Source of the DNA: an uncultured SAR324 cluster bacterium
GTDB taxonomy: Bacteria > SAR324 > NAC60-12
Assembly: GCA_902513935.1 (NCBI GenBank)
Contig: CABXOR010000003.1
Coordinates: 1-56,212, forward strand
Reading direction: 5' to 3'
DNA: 56,212 nucleotides
Part shown: one piece after another, positions 7,965-17,797 of the stretch
Layout: each line of letters opens with the position of its first letter
How positions within the stretch are numbered: the first letter of the stretch is position 1
Position numbers and translations under genes: made by a program
Notes under the pieces: model-generated
What the model saw: the letters and a program-made list of their open reading frames with translations, nothing else
What the model was told of the DNA's origin: nothing
The model's database searches: none

Positions 7965-8657
7965 ATGAATCCAAGAGTGCTCATTAGTTGTCATAATTTA
8001 GGCTATGCTGCCCCTTCCGGAACCGGAATATCTACTGTAGAAAAGTGGGACATACGGAAGCTGAATTTGGAATTACATGCTGGAGAGAAAGCTTGTTTCC
8101 ATTTTCAAAATGAGGAACAGAAACAAGTATTGTGGCGTATGTTTCAGCAAAAGCTCAAGCCCAAAACGGGTTCTTTACAGATTTCAGCCAATACTCACCT
8201 TCACACGGACGACAGCTTATGGGAAGGTACAGACAAGAAAGCGTCACTACTGGAAAATATGGAATCTAAACTTTTTTCGACTCGTCCGTGGTTTGGAGGA
8301 CAAAGAAAAAATATGGATATTTTGAAGGACCGTTTAGGATTGACCGGACGAATTATTAATCTCCCCGTTAATGAACTTATGCCTGAGTATGCAGCACGAT
8401 TTTGGGCTTTGATGTTGGTTGCGGCAAACACAAAAGTAGTTTTGATAAACCGCTTACTTTCACAATTGGACGAAATAGGTTTGCCTTTTTTTCAGGAATG
8501 GCAGGAAAGTTTTTCTGGAATTACAGTAATTTTCGGAGAACATCCTGAATATTTCAAGGCAGTTAATTCAAGAAAAGTAGAACAACAGGACACATTGAAA
8601 TCTTTTTTCAGCACTAACATTAGTTTTTCTGCAGACGGACTTGCAAAACATTTTTGA
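7965..8657 (+). CDS. Degenerate ABC-type ATPase-like protein of unknown function
   Basis: 230 residues that follow the layout of an ABC ATPase of the CcmA/ZnuC size but without its catalytic residues. Residues 33-43 (LNLELHAGEKA) match the strand before Walker A, yet the P-loop position (47-54) reads FQNEEQKQ with no GxxGxGK. LKPKTGSLQI at 64-73 matches the segment after Walker A. The signature position (133-144) lacks SGGQ. The Walker B position (157-163) reads KVVLINR, so both acidic residues are gone, while the D-loop-like SQLD (166-169) and an H-loop-like histidine (IFGEH) survive. It probably cannot hydrolyse ATP. No permease gene is adjacent. dnaG starts 104 nt downstream. Homology is inferred by eye. 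Confidence 0.6.
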   Translation: MNPRVLISCHNLGYAAPSGTGISTVEKWDIRKLNLELHAGEKACFHFQNEEQKQVLWRMFQQKLKPKTGSLQISANTHLHTDDSLWEGTDKKASLLENMESKLFSTRPWFGGQRKNMDILKDRLGLTGRIINLPVNELMPEYAARFWALMLVAANTKVVLINRLLSQLDEIGLPFFQEWQESFSGITVIFGEHPEYFKAVNSRKVEQQDTLKSFFSTNISFSADGLAKHF

Positions 8658-8761
8658 TGGACTGTTAACTCAAAAGCAGTAAGTGTCAGTTAGCTACTTC
8701 AAGGTTTAGGTCCGAATATTTATAAAATTCCTTTACCTCAAAATTCTCGAAATACTAAGAA

Positions 8762-10531
8762 ATGCAATTTAGTAAAAGCTTTATCCGCCAAGTTGTAGAT
8801 GCAACGGACCTTGTTGACTTGATTTCTGATCATGGTGTCACGCTTAAAAGAGCAGGTTCCAGCTACAAGGGGCTTTGTCCTTTCCATTCAGAAAAAACGC
8901 CCTCATTCAATGTAAATCCGGAGCGTGGTTTTTTTCATTGTTTTGGCTGCAGCGTCAGTGGAGATGGTATAAAGTTTCTGATGCAATATGATCGTCTTCC
9001 TTTTTCGGAAGCAGTAGGAGAGCTTGCTAAACGCGCCGGTATCCCTCTGGAAATTCTGTCCGGGGGACCACGGAGTTTCAATCCGGAAGAAGACCGCGGA
9101 TTACATTGTCTCAAGGAGGCAGCGGCTTTTTACAGTGAAAAACTTTCTATCTCGGAAGGAGGGAATGCTGTCAAATATCTACAGCAGCGGCAGGTTCCGG
9201 AAAGCATGTGGAAACAATTTCAAATCGGCATGGCTCCTGACGAGTGGCAGGGTACTTTGAACTACCTGCAGAAAATAGATATTTCTCTGGCAGAAATGTC
9301 CAGAACGGGTTTGATCAAGGTCAGTGATAAATCAGCAAAACACTATGATACTTTCCGGGGACGCTTGATGTTTCCAGTTAAGGATGTACGCGGACGCTGT
9401 ATCGGATTTGGGGCACGTGCGATGAAAGCGGAAGATAAGCCTAAATACCTCAACAGTCCTGAAAATTCATACTACCATAAAAGCCAGGTACTTTACGGCC
9501 TACATGAAGGACTTACCTCCATTCGTAAAAAACGTCGACTGATTTTTGTTGAGGGCTACCTTGATGTCATCCGCCTTCACGAAAACGGTTTTACTGAAGC
9601 AGTAGCCCCATGTGGTACAGCCCTGACTCAGGAACATTTTAAAATAGCCCTGCGCTACGCAGATACAGTTATTTTGCTTTTTGACGGTGATTCTGCAGGG
9701 AATAATGCCGCACTCAGGCATGCACATATTTTGCTTCCTGTCGCCCTTGAGTCCTACATCCTTACTCTTCCTGAAGGAGAAGACCCTGACACATTTTTAT
9801 TGAATAACGGAAAAGAAAACTTTGATGCATTCCTGAATCAGAAAGTTCCGGCTCTAGATTACCTGGTTCAACAGACCATAAAAAAATATCCAGACAGTAT
9901 CCAGGGCAGAATGCAAGGTCTGGATGAACTGTTGCCGGCATTGTACGAAATCCAGGATCCTAAACGTCGACAACTCACTCTGATGACAATTGGTGAAAGA
10001 ATGAAGATTCCTCCGGAATTATTGTCGAAAGAGTTAAAAAGGAAAGGAAACAAAAGCTTGCATAAAAATAAAAATAATGATATAGTCAGTTGTTTATCTG
10101 AGAATATTAAAGATTCCCAAGATGAACAGTGGCTGTTACAGTCATTGTTGCGCAAAGGCAAATTATGGCCCTGTGTCCGGGAGCATCTAAAACCTGAAGA
10201 ATTCCAGACACCAAATTTACGCCGACTTTACGAAAAATTATTGCAGCTACCTGATGCAGTATTTCAAGCTTTCGATCCTTTTACTCTGGAGAAATCTGAT
10301 CCTGACCTTTTTCAATCATTGATGTTGCTACTTTCTGAGGAAATTCCAAGTCACGACTTTGGACTTTCACTCTTGCGTATGAAAGAACGAAACTTGGAGA
10401 TTGAATATCAGGAGTGGCTACTTCACAGTAAAAGTAACGAGGAACGGGCACAGGCTGCTCTAAATAGAAGACTCGAAGAAAAGAATTTGAAAGAAATAAA
10501 GCAAATTATTGACAATATATTGACACAATAA
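8762..10531 (+). CDS. dnaG: DNA primase
   Basis: 589-residue primase that makes RNA primers at the replication fork. The N-terminal CHC2 zinc ribbon is complete (C39, H42, C60, C63). The TOPRIM core has the metal-binding E264 in FVEGYLDVI and D308/D310 in LFDGDSAG. The RNA polymerase domain motif GRLMFPVKD...CIGFGAR lies just before. The C-terminal region is the DnaB-binding helical domain and is divergent. rpoD follows after 16 nt, the classical dnaG-rpoD pairing. There is no clear Shine-Dalgarno sequence. Confidence 0.98.
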   Translation: MQFSKSFIRQVVDATDLVDLISDHGVTLKRAGSSYKGLCPFHSEKTPSFNVNPERGFFHCFGCSVSGDGIKFLMQYDRLPFSEAVGELAKRAGIPLEILSGGPRSFNPEEDRGLHCLKEAAAFYSEKLSISEGGNAVKYLQQRQVPESMWKQFQIGMAPDEWQGTLNYLQKIDISLAEMSRTGLIKVSDKSAKHYDTFRGRLMFPVKDVRGRCIGFGARAMKAEDKPKYLNSPENSYYHKSQVLYGLHEGLTSIRKKRRLIFVEGYLDVIRLHENGFTEAVAPCGTALTQEHFKIALRYADTVILLFDGDSAGNNAALRHAHILLPVALESYILTLPEGEDPDTFLLNNGKENFDAFLNQKVPALDYLVQQTIKKYPDSIQGRMQGLDELLPALYEIQDPKRRQLTLMTIGERMKIPPELLSKELKRKGNKSLHKNKNNDIVSCLSENIKDSQDEQWLLQSLLRKGKLWPCVREHLKPEEFQTPNLRRLYEKLLQLPDAVFQAFDPFTLEKSDPDLFQSLMLLLSEEIPSHDFGLSLLRMKERNLEIEYQEWLLHSKSNEERAQAALNRRLEEKNLKEIKQIIDNILTQ

Positions 10532-10547
10532 TCTCTGTATACAGCAC

Positions 10548-12338
10548 ATGAGCACTGCAAATAAAAGTGATAACGAATTATCATCAGTAGAGAAAAAACT
10601 AATTAAAGAGTTGGTTTCGGATGGACGCGAAAAAGGGTTTGTCACAATTGACGAAATCAATGAAAGTCTTGGCGATGAGACTCCATCTCCAGAACAACTC
10701 GAAAAAATATTTAATATATTTGCTGAAATGGAAATTGAAGTAATTGATTCGGAGAAAAAAATGGATATTGTAAGTAATCAAACAGATTCTGCGACTGAAC
10801 TGGATAATGAGGCTAGTGAACTCAACCTTGACCCTGGAGTAGATAATTCTACAGACGATCCTGTTCGCATGTATTTGCGTGAGATGGGAAGTATCCAATT
10901 ATTGTCACGTGACGGAGAAGTTGAAGTTGCCAAAAGAATAGAAAAAGGGAACACAGACTTAATAGATATATTCTCTGATTCAAAATTGATTTTGCTTTAT
11001 CTGCAGAACCTTACCAAGCACCTCAAAAATAAGAAAATAAAGGCACGGCATGTTATTTCAGGATTGGATGAAGATGACAATGTGATTGAAGACGAAGACA
11101 AGGCTACCGTCAAACTAATTGCTCAATTCGATATTCTTTGGAAGCACCATCGTTCTATGAATAAATTCCAAAAACATCAGGCCAAACGAAAGCTCCAACC
11201 TGCTGAAAAGAAACATCTGGAAGAAAGCGAATCATTATTCAAAGATGCAATTCGTAACATTAGTTTTAACTCCCGCCAAATTGAAGTAATGTGCGATGAG
11301 ATATTAAATCACAAGGAAAAGATCAACCTGACTTTCCGCAAGATGAACTCCAATATAAAAAGTTTAGACTTGCCCGTTGAAGAAATGGATAAATTGTTTG
11401 AACAATTGAGTTCTGCAACTAGTAAAAAAGCTAAAGAGCAAATCGCAAAAGACATTTCTGCTAAAACAGGACATCAGTTCAGTATAGCAAATCGTTACTT
11501 TGAAAAAATAGAAATAAAACGGAAGCGTATCAGGACAATGATCGAACTGACAACCCTCTCCTTGGATGATTTTAACCTTGAAGTAAAAAGTCTTAAACAA
11601 GTAGAGAGAAGGGTTAAGTCTGCAAAAAGCCAGCTAGTAGAGGCAAATTTACGGTTGGTGATCAGCATTGCAAAAAAATACACAAACCGAGGACTGCAAT
11701 TTTTGGATCTTATTCAGGAGGGCAATATTGGTTTAATGAAAGCTGTAGACAAGTTTGAGTATCGTCGAGGATACAAGTTTTCAACTTATGCAACCTGGTG
11801 GATTCGTCAATCAATTACACGTGCCATTGCAGATCAGGCACGGACAATCCGGATTCCTGTTCACATGATTGAAACAATCAATAAACTCTCGAGGATATCA
11901 CGAGCCAAGGTACAGGAACTTGGACGTGAACCTACTGCAGATGAGTTATCTGAAGATCTTGGAATGCCTTTGTACAAAGTCCGTAAAGTACTAAAAATTG
12001 CCAAGGAACCAATCTCTCTTGATACACCAATTGGTGATGATGAGGATTCGCAACTCAAAGATTTTATTGCAGATGAACACATAAGGGATCCAGGTGAAGC
12101 TACTGTTTCTTCAAACATGGGTGAAAGAACACGTGAAGCATTAAAAACTCTCACTAAGCGTGAAGAGAATGTGTTACGTCTACGTTTTGGCATTGATTCA
12201 ATCAAAGATCACACCCTGGAAGAAGTTGGTCAGGATTTTGATGTAACCAGGGAACGTATTCGTCAGATTGAAGCAAAAGCACTGCGAAAATTGCGTCATC
12301 CAACCCGTTCAAAATTACTCAAATCATTTTACGAATAA
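10548..12338 (+). CDS. rpoD: RNA polymerase primary sigma factor (sigma-70)
   Basis: 596-residue housekeeping sigma factor. Region 1.1 occupies about residues 10-75. Region 1.2 begins with [12 protein letters not shown] near 104. A non-conserved insert follows. Region 2 holds [17 protein letters not shown] from 387 and the [11 protein letters not shown] -10-recognition helix. Region 4.2 with the helix-turn-helix [17 protein letters not shown] begins at about 566. The long form with region 1.1 and the insert is the proteobacterial type rather than the short Bacteroidetes type. The gene immediately follows dnaG and is probably co-transcribed with it. Confidence 0.98.
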   Translation: MSTANKSDNELSSVEKKLIKELVSDGREKGFVTIDEINESLGDETPSPEQLEKIFNIFAEMEIEVIDSEKKMDIVSNQTDSATELDNEASELNLDPGVDNSTDDPVRMYLREMGSIQLLSRDGEVEVAKRIEKGNTDLIDIFSDSKLILLYLQNLTKHLKNKKIKARHVISGLDEDDNVIEDEDKATVKLIAQFDILWKHHRSMNKFQKHQAKRKLQPAEKKHLEESESLFKDAIRNISFNSRQIEVMCDEILNHKEKINLTFRKMNSNIKSLDLPVEEMDKLFEQLSSATSKKAKEQIAKDISAKTGHQFSIANRYFEKIEIKRKRIRTMIELTTLSLDDFNLEVKSLKQVERRVKSAKSQLVEANLRLVISIAKKYTNRGLQFLDLIQEGNIGLMKAVDKFEYRRGYKFSTYATWWIRQSITRAIADQARTIRIPVHMIETINKLSRISRAKVQELGREPTADELSEDLGMPLYKVRKVLKIAKEPISLDTPIGDDEDSQLKDFIADEHIRDPGEATVSSNMGERTREALKTLTKREENVLRLRFGIDSIKDHTLEEVGQDFDVTRERIRQIEAKALRKLRHPTRSKLLKSFYE

Positions 12339-12590
12339 TTAATAAATGGGGGCCTTGGAATTCAGATATCATTTTTAAAATGCTGGAAAGCGGAAATTTT
12401 CATAAACTGAAATGACTGTTTCATTCTCTCAATCCGGTCCATGATATTCTTTTCAGGAATGAGTTCCAGGAGGATTTAGACTTTTCAAGATTACATCATA
12501 ATCAGGTTTAAGCTTCAAAACTGTGTAGAAAAATACTAATTCTTGTTGCTTGAACCTTGAACCATACCACGTGATTCTGATCTTTCCTGT

Positions 12591-15545
12591 ATGAGGTTGT
12601 TCCGGAATTTTCTAATTCTGCTGATCATCAGCTGTTCGACTGCTGCAAGCATTCCGGCGCAAACTTCCAAGACTTCCGTTCCAGTCATAATTCAAAATGT
12701 AGAGCTAATGCGTCACGGCAGGCAAATCAGCGTACGTCTGCTGACAGACAATCCTCCAGTTTACATAATCACAGAAAACCTTGCTTCCCGGACACTGGTG
12801 ATTAAGTTTAACAATGCCCGTATCGGTTTTTCAGACGGCCGGAATGAGCGTCTTTTCAATGATCCACAGCTGGCAGGAATACGTTTTTCAGCAATTGATG
12901 GAGACAGCTGGGCACAGTTCAAATTACTGAAAAGAGATTTAAGTTATTCTGTCAGTTCCCTTACGGGACAAAATGGGATTCAAATTGATTTCCGTCCCTC
13001 AATCCAAATTGAACCCTTGCCTTATCCGCCGGAAGATGCTGCGTATCAACTGGTTTCTATAAAATTTGATGCCGGCAATCCTGATTTTACACGTTTGACT
13101 TTCGGTTTTAAAAAACCTGCAATATTTTCTGCAACTGATTCTGTCCCGGAAGACAAGCAGCCTCCCCGGATTTTTTTACTTGAAAACAGCCTTCAAACTC
13201 AACTTACTATTCGCCTGCCTAACACTTTACCGGAAAAACAGCTGTTAAACCTTGATTACAAGGATGCCCGTTTGGAGCTTCATGCACTCACTTCAGAAGT
13301 AAACCAAACCTTTATTGAATTGAAACTCAATGCAACAGACGTGAGTGTGGAACGGCATTTTGTTTCCAGGCCCGTCCAGTGGATACTTGACATTCACGGT
13401 ACTCCGTTAAAGCGCAAAATTGCAGCAGATCTTAAGGAAGGGGAAAAGTTGAGTCAGGAAGATGCTGATGCATTTGAAAAAGAAGAAAAAAAGCGACGAA
13501 TCAGGGCTTCTAAAATCAATCCTATTTTTCAACGCGGTGAAAATGCTTTCAGAAAAAATTTGTATGATGAAGCTGTGTCCCATTATAAAGAAGCCTATGC
13601 GCTCGGGAAGGAACACACAGGAGATGAATTTGAAGATCCGCTGCACCCTTTGTCTGCACGAGCTCTCTTCCGGATTGGAGACACAATCTACACCATGCTG
13701 GAGCGCAGGATTGGCGATAATTATCACCAGGCAATTGAGGCTTACAAAACAGCAATCCGTATTACTCAGGATGCAGAAAATATTGCCAAAGAAAGTGGAG
13801 AAGAATTTGAAACAGCTTATCTTTTACCACATGCCAATTTCCGTATAGGACGCTCCTATCAAAAAATGGAATTTCAGCATGAGGCAGCTGTTTATTACCA
13901 AATACTGCAGGAGCGTTTTCAAAATTCAATTGAGGCAATGGAAGCGAATTTTTGGAAAGGAATGAGCCGTATTGAGCAACGGCAATGGGAAATGGCCATC
14001 AACGAATTTAAAGAATACCTGCGTGCTTCACCTGAACCAAAATTTTTTGCTGTCACGCATTATAAAATGGCCCAGGCCTATTACCAGCTTAAGCGTTACA
14101 TAACTGCAAAGGAATTTTTTGATATTGCACGGAATGCAGAAGAGGACTATGCCAAAGACGATCCAACGCTTTTATTTCATATGGGTGAGACATATTATGA
14201 AAATGCCGATTACGTTACTGCACGTGAAATTTTCAGATTACTCATGGAAAAATATCCCAAAGCAGATTTTTCCAAATTGGTTGCACTCCGATTAGGTGAT
14301 TTTCTGCGGGATGAAGGTAAAGAAAATGATGCCATTCTAGCTTACAAAAACGCAATCAGCAGTTACACCCGAGAGATTGCGTTACTAGGCAAATTGCGAA
14401 TTGCCAACATTCAGGCAAAACGCCCTTATTCTGATGACCATCTCGAGGCAATCACGGTTTATGATGAAATACACAGACTCTATCCGTATACACCACAGGC
14501 GAAAGAAGCACTACTCCGGAAGGGGTTGACACTTACTCTTTACGGATATTACGCACGTGCAATTAAAACTTTGGAAAGTTTTATGGAAAAATATCCTCAA
14601 AACGTTTATGTTCGCAGAAATGTAATACATGAAAACATTGACGAGAATCTAAAAGGATTAATTGACCAGTATTTTCGCCAGGATGACACACTTGCTCTCG
14701 TAAGCGCTTATAGTGATTATAAAGCTAAATATTTATTCAATTTCCGCTTTGACACAACCCTTTTTCAAACTGCGGTAGCTCACCGTAAACTGGGCTTTTA
14801 CGAAGAGACACTGGATATTTTGCGTTTTCTTGAAACACGCTCCGGAGGAACAATTGGTGAACTGGTACAGTTGGAAAAAGCCCTGACACTGCTGGAAAAA
14901 GAAGATCTGACTGAAGCCCGTAATATCACAGCTGGATTTCTACAAAAATACCCTGCAAGTCCTTATGATGCAGAAGCAAGGCAATTGCTGGCAAATATTT
15001 ACCGCAGGGAAAAATCATATCCAAGTGCTCTGCTTGTTTACAATCAAACTCTGCAGAAATATGATCAAAACAAGGATCCGCTTTCAGCAGAAATTGTTCC
15101 GGAACTATACTATGATTTGGGAGAACTCCACGAAGAAACAGGAAATTTTGTAGATGCTGGTGAGGCTTTTCAAGAAGTGGCTTCAAGTTACAATCATCCG
15201 CTTGATCATCCTGATACACCAGAATATATTATCAACAGCCATTTTCTGGCGGCAGATATGTACAACAAAGCTCAAAACGATACAATTGCGCTTCTTAGCT
15301 ATCAACAGGCAATTTCGCTCTATGCTGATAGCGAAAACAAGGAAATAAACGAGCGTGTGTTTTGGGCCCGTTATCAAATCGGAAGTATTTATGCTCGTCA
15401 GGAAAACAATGAGCAGGCATTAAAAATATTCAAAGAACTGGTGGATCACAAAGATGGTCAGGGTCAGATTTGGAAAAAACTTGCCAGAGAAAATTACCGC
15501 TCAATATCCAGAAAATTAGCTTACGATGAATATCTAAAAGAATGA
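12591..15545 (+). CDS. Secreted AMIN-like and tetratricopeptide-repeat protein
   Basis: 984 residues. The N-terminus MRLFRNFLILLIISCSTAAS is an export signal; the Cys after IIS would also fit a lipobox, so it may be a lipoprotein. Residues of about 33-130 form beta-rich sequence resembling an AMIN domain (VELMRHGRQISVRLLTD). A charged linker (EKEEKKRR) near 295-305 leads into many TPR-like helical pairs up to the C-terminus (for example AVYYQILQERFQNS, AREIFRLLMEKYPKADF). It is probably a periplasmic scaffold for envelope or cell-wall assembly, an inference from its architecture. It stands alone, with a 252-nt gap after rpoD in which I see no clear element. Confidence 0.7.
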   Translation: MRLFRNFLILLIISCSTAASIPAQTSKTSVPVIIQNVELMRHGRQISVRLLTDNPPVYIITENLASRTLVIKFNNARIGFSDGRNERLFNDPQLAGIRFSAIDGDSWAQFKLLKRDLSYSVSSLTGQNGIQIDFRPSIQIEPLPYPPEDAAYQLVSIKFDAGNPDFTRLTFGFKKPAIFSATDSVPEDKQPPRIFLLENSLQTQLTIRLPNTLPEKQLLNLDYKDARLELHALTSEVNQTFIELKLNATDVSVERHFVSRPVQWILDIHGTPLKRKIAADLKEGEKLSQEDADAFEKEEKKRRIRASKINPIFQRGENAFRKNLYDEAVSHYKEAYALGKEHTGDEFEDPLHPLSARALFRIGDTIYTMLERRIGDNYHQAIEAYKTAIRITQDAENIAKESGEEFETAYLLPHANFRIGRSYQKMEFQHEAAVYYQILQERFQNSIEAMEANFWKGMSRIEQRQWEMAINEFKEYLRASPEPKFFAVTHYKMAQAYYQLKRYITAKEFFDIARNAEEDYAKDDPTLLFHMGETYYENADYVTAREIFRLLMEKYPKADFSKLVALRLGDFLRDEGKENDAILAYKNAISSYTREIALLGKLRIANIQAKRPYSDDHLEAITVYDEIHRLYPYTPQAKEALLRKGLTLTLYGYYARAIKTLESFMEKYPQNVYVRRNVIHENIDENLKGLIDQYFRQDDTLALVSAYSDYKAKYLFNFRFDTTLFQTAVAHRKLGFYEETLDILRFLETRSGGTIGELVQLEKALTLLEKEDLTEARNITAGFLQKYPASPYDAEARQLLANIYRREKSYPSALLVYNQTLQKYDQNKDPLSAEIVPELYYDLGELHEETGNFVDAGEAFQEVASSYNHPLDHPDTPEYIINSHFLAADMYNKAQNDTIALLSYQQAISLYADSENKEINERVFWARYQIGSIYARQENNEQALKIFKELVDHKDGQGQIWKKLARENYRSISRKLAYDEYLKE

Positions 15546-15692
15546 TATTTGTTGATTTGTAATGAGAATTAAATCCTGGACAGCATTTTAGAGATGATCC
15601 AGTGAATGGTGTCATTTCAGCAAAGCTGGAACTTGGTTGATTACGAAAATTGAAACCAGGATTTCTTACTTTATTTTTTCAAAAAATAAATT

Positions 15693-15718
15693 GTCATTCT
15701 CACGGAATCGGGAATCAA
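15693..15718 (-). repeat. Diverged copy of the small palindromic repeat found intact at 27241-27266
   Basis: Read on the minus strand this segment matches the repeat at 27241-27266 at about 21 of 26 positions, including GGATTCCC-like and GAATGACA-like ends. The stem is partly decayed. It sits in the gap between two convergent genes. Just upstream (15671-15691) is an AT-only palindrome TTTATTTTTT / AAAAAATAAA. Confidence 0.6.
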
Positions 15719-15747
15719 AGGGGTCGGTTTTTTTGATGGGAAGGATT

Positions 15748-16029
15748 TTACAGTTCCAGAACTTTTCCATGTGCAGCAACACTTGCTTTTAACATTTTCT
15801 TAAGGTCCTCTCTTTTATATTCTGGAAATTCTAATAAATGTCTTTTGACTGCTTCTATATCACCTCTCCGTGCATCACGCTGGATTACCTGCAGTGCTTC
15901 ATGTTCTGTCGTGTGTTGTGCTTCCGCAGAACGATCATGCTTGGGGATTAAAGTGTAACCGGGAATCTTTTTCCTCTCGCTAGCGACTTCAAATCTTAAT
16001 TCATATTTTTTAGATCTTTTCTTTTCCAT
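15748..16029 (-). CDS. Hypothetical protein, 93 residues
   Basis: Small, highly charged soluble protein. The N-terminal KKRSKKYELRFEV stretch is basic and the second half looks helical (EALQVIQRDARRGDIEAVKRHLLEF). There are no cysteines, no membrane segment and no motif that I recognise. Codon use is like its neighbours. It lies downstream of obg on the same strand with a 103-nt gap holding a perfect 12-bp inverted repeat. The upstream TTCTCCTTC (on plus) gives a GAAGGAGA Shine-Dalgarno sequence close to the ATG at 16029, which supports it being a real gene. Confidence 0.65.
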   Translation of the reverse strand: MEKKRSKKYELRFEVASERKKIPGYTLIPKHDRSAEAQHTTEHEALQVIQRDARRGDIEAVKRHLLEFPEYKREDLKKMLKASVAAHGKVLEL

Positions 16030-16091
16030 TCTCCTTCAATTTTAACTATTAAACACATTGTCACTGCTAATTATGTGCAGCTAAGAATGAG

Positions 16092-16121
16092 GTTATCCAT
16101 AATAACTGCATTATGGATAAC
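16092..16121. repeat. Perfect 12-bp inverted repeat between obg and the 93-residue gene
   Basis: Arms GTTATCCATAAT and ATTATGGATAAC are exact reverse complements with a 6-nt loop. It begins 12 nt after the obg stop codon and ends about 63 nt before the next start on the same strand. No T-run follows on either strand, so it is either a hairpin that stabilises the obg mRNA end or an operator for the small gene. Confidence 0.7.
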
Positions 16122-16132
16122 ATACCACACTA

Positions 16133-17203
16133 TTAATCATCCCAAATTGAGTTCTCATGAAGTGGTTCTTCTACTATCTTTGGTGGGTTCTCGTTCTTCT
16201 GCTGACGTTCCTTTTGTACCACTGAACCGAGATAACTCAGCAACTCTTGAATTCCATCACCGCTTACTGAAGAAACACGAAAGACAGTTTCTCCGGAAGC
16301 TTCAAGGTGCTGCTGCAACTTATCCAGTAGTTCAAAATCACTGACACTGTCCAGTTTTGTAAATACAACTGCACGGGATTTTTCTAATAATTTTGGTGAA
16401 AACAGCTCCAGCTCATCAATCAAAATCTGGTATTCTTCCTGAGGTGGATTCTCCGAAAATCCTGAAACATCCAGGAGCAGTAATAAACTAGCAGTACGCT
16501 CGATGTGGCGTAAAAACTGATCACCCAGTCCTCTGCCGTCGTGTGCGCCTGCAATTATACCCGGAATATCGGCAATCACAAATGGATCCAGATTATTTAT
16601 TTTCACAACACCAAGCTGCGGAACCAGAGTAGTAAAAGGATAATCCGCAATTTTTGGGTGTGCCTGAGATACACTACTGATCAGAGTTGATTTTCCTGCA
16701 TTCGGGAAACCAACCAAACCGACATCTGCCATCAATTTCAGTTCCAGCCGGACCCAACATTCATGCCCCGGTTCTCCCTGCTGGTGATACTCCGGAGAGC
16801 GATTTGTTGAAGTTTTGAAGCGTGCATTACCGCGTCCGCCACGTCCGCCAGCAAATAGCAGATAGTCTTTTTCTTCAATTACCTCCAGAAAAACCTTACC
16901 TGTTTCAATATCTTTGACTACTGTCCCAAGCGGAACACGAATGTGAAGATCTATACCGTTACGCCCGTGTTTGTCGCTGCCGCCGCCGCATAATCCATGT
17001 TCTGCATGTTGATGCTGCTGAAAAGAAAGATCAAGCAGAGTATTTTTTCCTGAATCTCCAAACATGAAAATGTCCCCTCCTTTCCCGCCGTCACCACCGT
17101 TAGGTCCACCGTGCGGAATATATTTTTCCCTTCGGAAGGCTGTACAGCCGCCGCCGCCATTACCGGAATGGACATGGATTTTTACTGAATCAACAAATTT
17201 CAT
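16133..17203 (-). CDS. obgE: Obg/CgtA GTPase
   Basis: 356-residue ribosome-associated GTPase involved in 50S maturation and stress control. The glycine-rich Obg fold fills residues 1-158 (GNGGGGCTAFRREKYIPHGG near the start). The G domain follows: G1 GFPNAGKST near 165-173, G3 DIPGII, G4 TKLD. The C-terminal tail is short and acidic (ENSIWDD) with no extra OCT domain. It is transcribed away from apaG. In many genomes obg lies beside rpmA and rplU; here it does not. Confidence 0.97.
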   Translation of the reverse strand: MKFVDSVKIHVHSGNGGGGCTAFRREKYIPHGGPNGGDGGKGGDIFMFGDSGKNTLLDLSFQQHQHAEHGLCGGGSDKHGRNGIDLHIRVPLGTVVKDIETGKVFLEVIEEKDYLLFAGGRGGRGNARFKTSTNRSPEYHQQGEPGHECWVRLELKLMADVGLVGFPNAGKSTLISSVSQAHPKIADYPFTTLVPQLGVVKINNLDPFVIADIPGIIAGAHDGRGLGDQFLRHIERTASLLLLLDVSGFSENPPQEEYQILIDELELFSPKLLEKSRAVVFTKLDSVSDFELLDKLQQHLEASGETVFRVSSVSGDGIQELLSYLGSVVQKERQQKNENPPKIVEEPLHENSIWDD

Positions 17204-17407
17204 AAAATTATGCGTGTCAGCGAGAGCTTTTGAAATATAATTTGGAATATTCTACAGGAAGATATTTTACTCAAAGTACGGTTGAAGGGCAAGTCATGCT
17301 TATAATTCCAATTACTTCTATATTTTTCACTTTGCCATTCTCTCGAATTACTGTATAACACGAACTAATTTTTGAATAGTACAATTTTTGAAGAAAATTT
17401 GAAAATA

Positions 17408-17791
17408 ATGGAAGAAGCAGTTACCGAAGGAGTCCAGGTTCAGGTTGAATCATTTTACCTTGATTCTCATTCAATCCCTGAAGAAGATCTCTATGTCTTT
17501 GCCTACCGTATCCGCCTGAAAAACTTGAGCCAGATAACTGTACAGCTTCTACGGAGATACTGGATCATCACCGACAGCAATGGAGACACTAATGAGGTAC
17601 GGGGCGATGGTGTGGTGGGGGATCAACCGGTTTTGGTTCCGGATGAGGAATATGAATATACCAGTGGATCTCAGCTTAAATCTCCTGTTGGAACGATGCA
17701 GGGGACATATCGGATGACAACAACAGACGGTGACGAATTCGATGTTGCAATTCCATGCTTCACTCTAGCCGTTCCCGGAGTGATAAATTGA
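17408..17791 (+). CDS. apaG: ApaG protein
   Basis: 127-residue fibronectin type III-like protein. Its role is unsettled; in enterobacteria it is linked to cobalt/magnesium resistance and Ap4A metabolism. Family hallmarks are clear: YVFAYRIRLKNLS, QLLRRYWIITDSNG, EVRGDGVVGDQP, YEYTSGSQLKSPVGTMQG and the C-terminal F-LAVPG. An in-frame TTG at 17372 would add 12 residues, but the ATG at 17408 gives the usual family length. It converges with the smr gene, with 6 nt between the stops. Confidence 0.93.
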   Translation: MEEAVTEGVQVQVESFYLDSHSIPEEDLYVFAYRIRLKNLSQITVQLLRRYWIITDSNGDTNEVRGDGVVGDQPVLVPDEEYEYTSGSQLKSPVGTMQGTYRMTTTDGDEFDVAIPCFTLAVPGVIN

Positions 17792-17797
17792 CACGAA

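Noticed and set aside
15671..15691. AT-only palindrome as a terminator of the TPR gene
   Set aside because: The stem has no GC pairs, so it would be unstable; kept only as a note.
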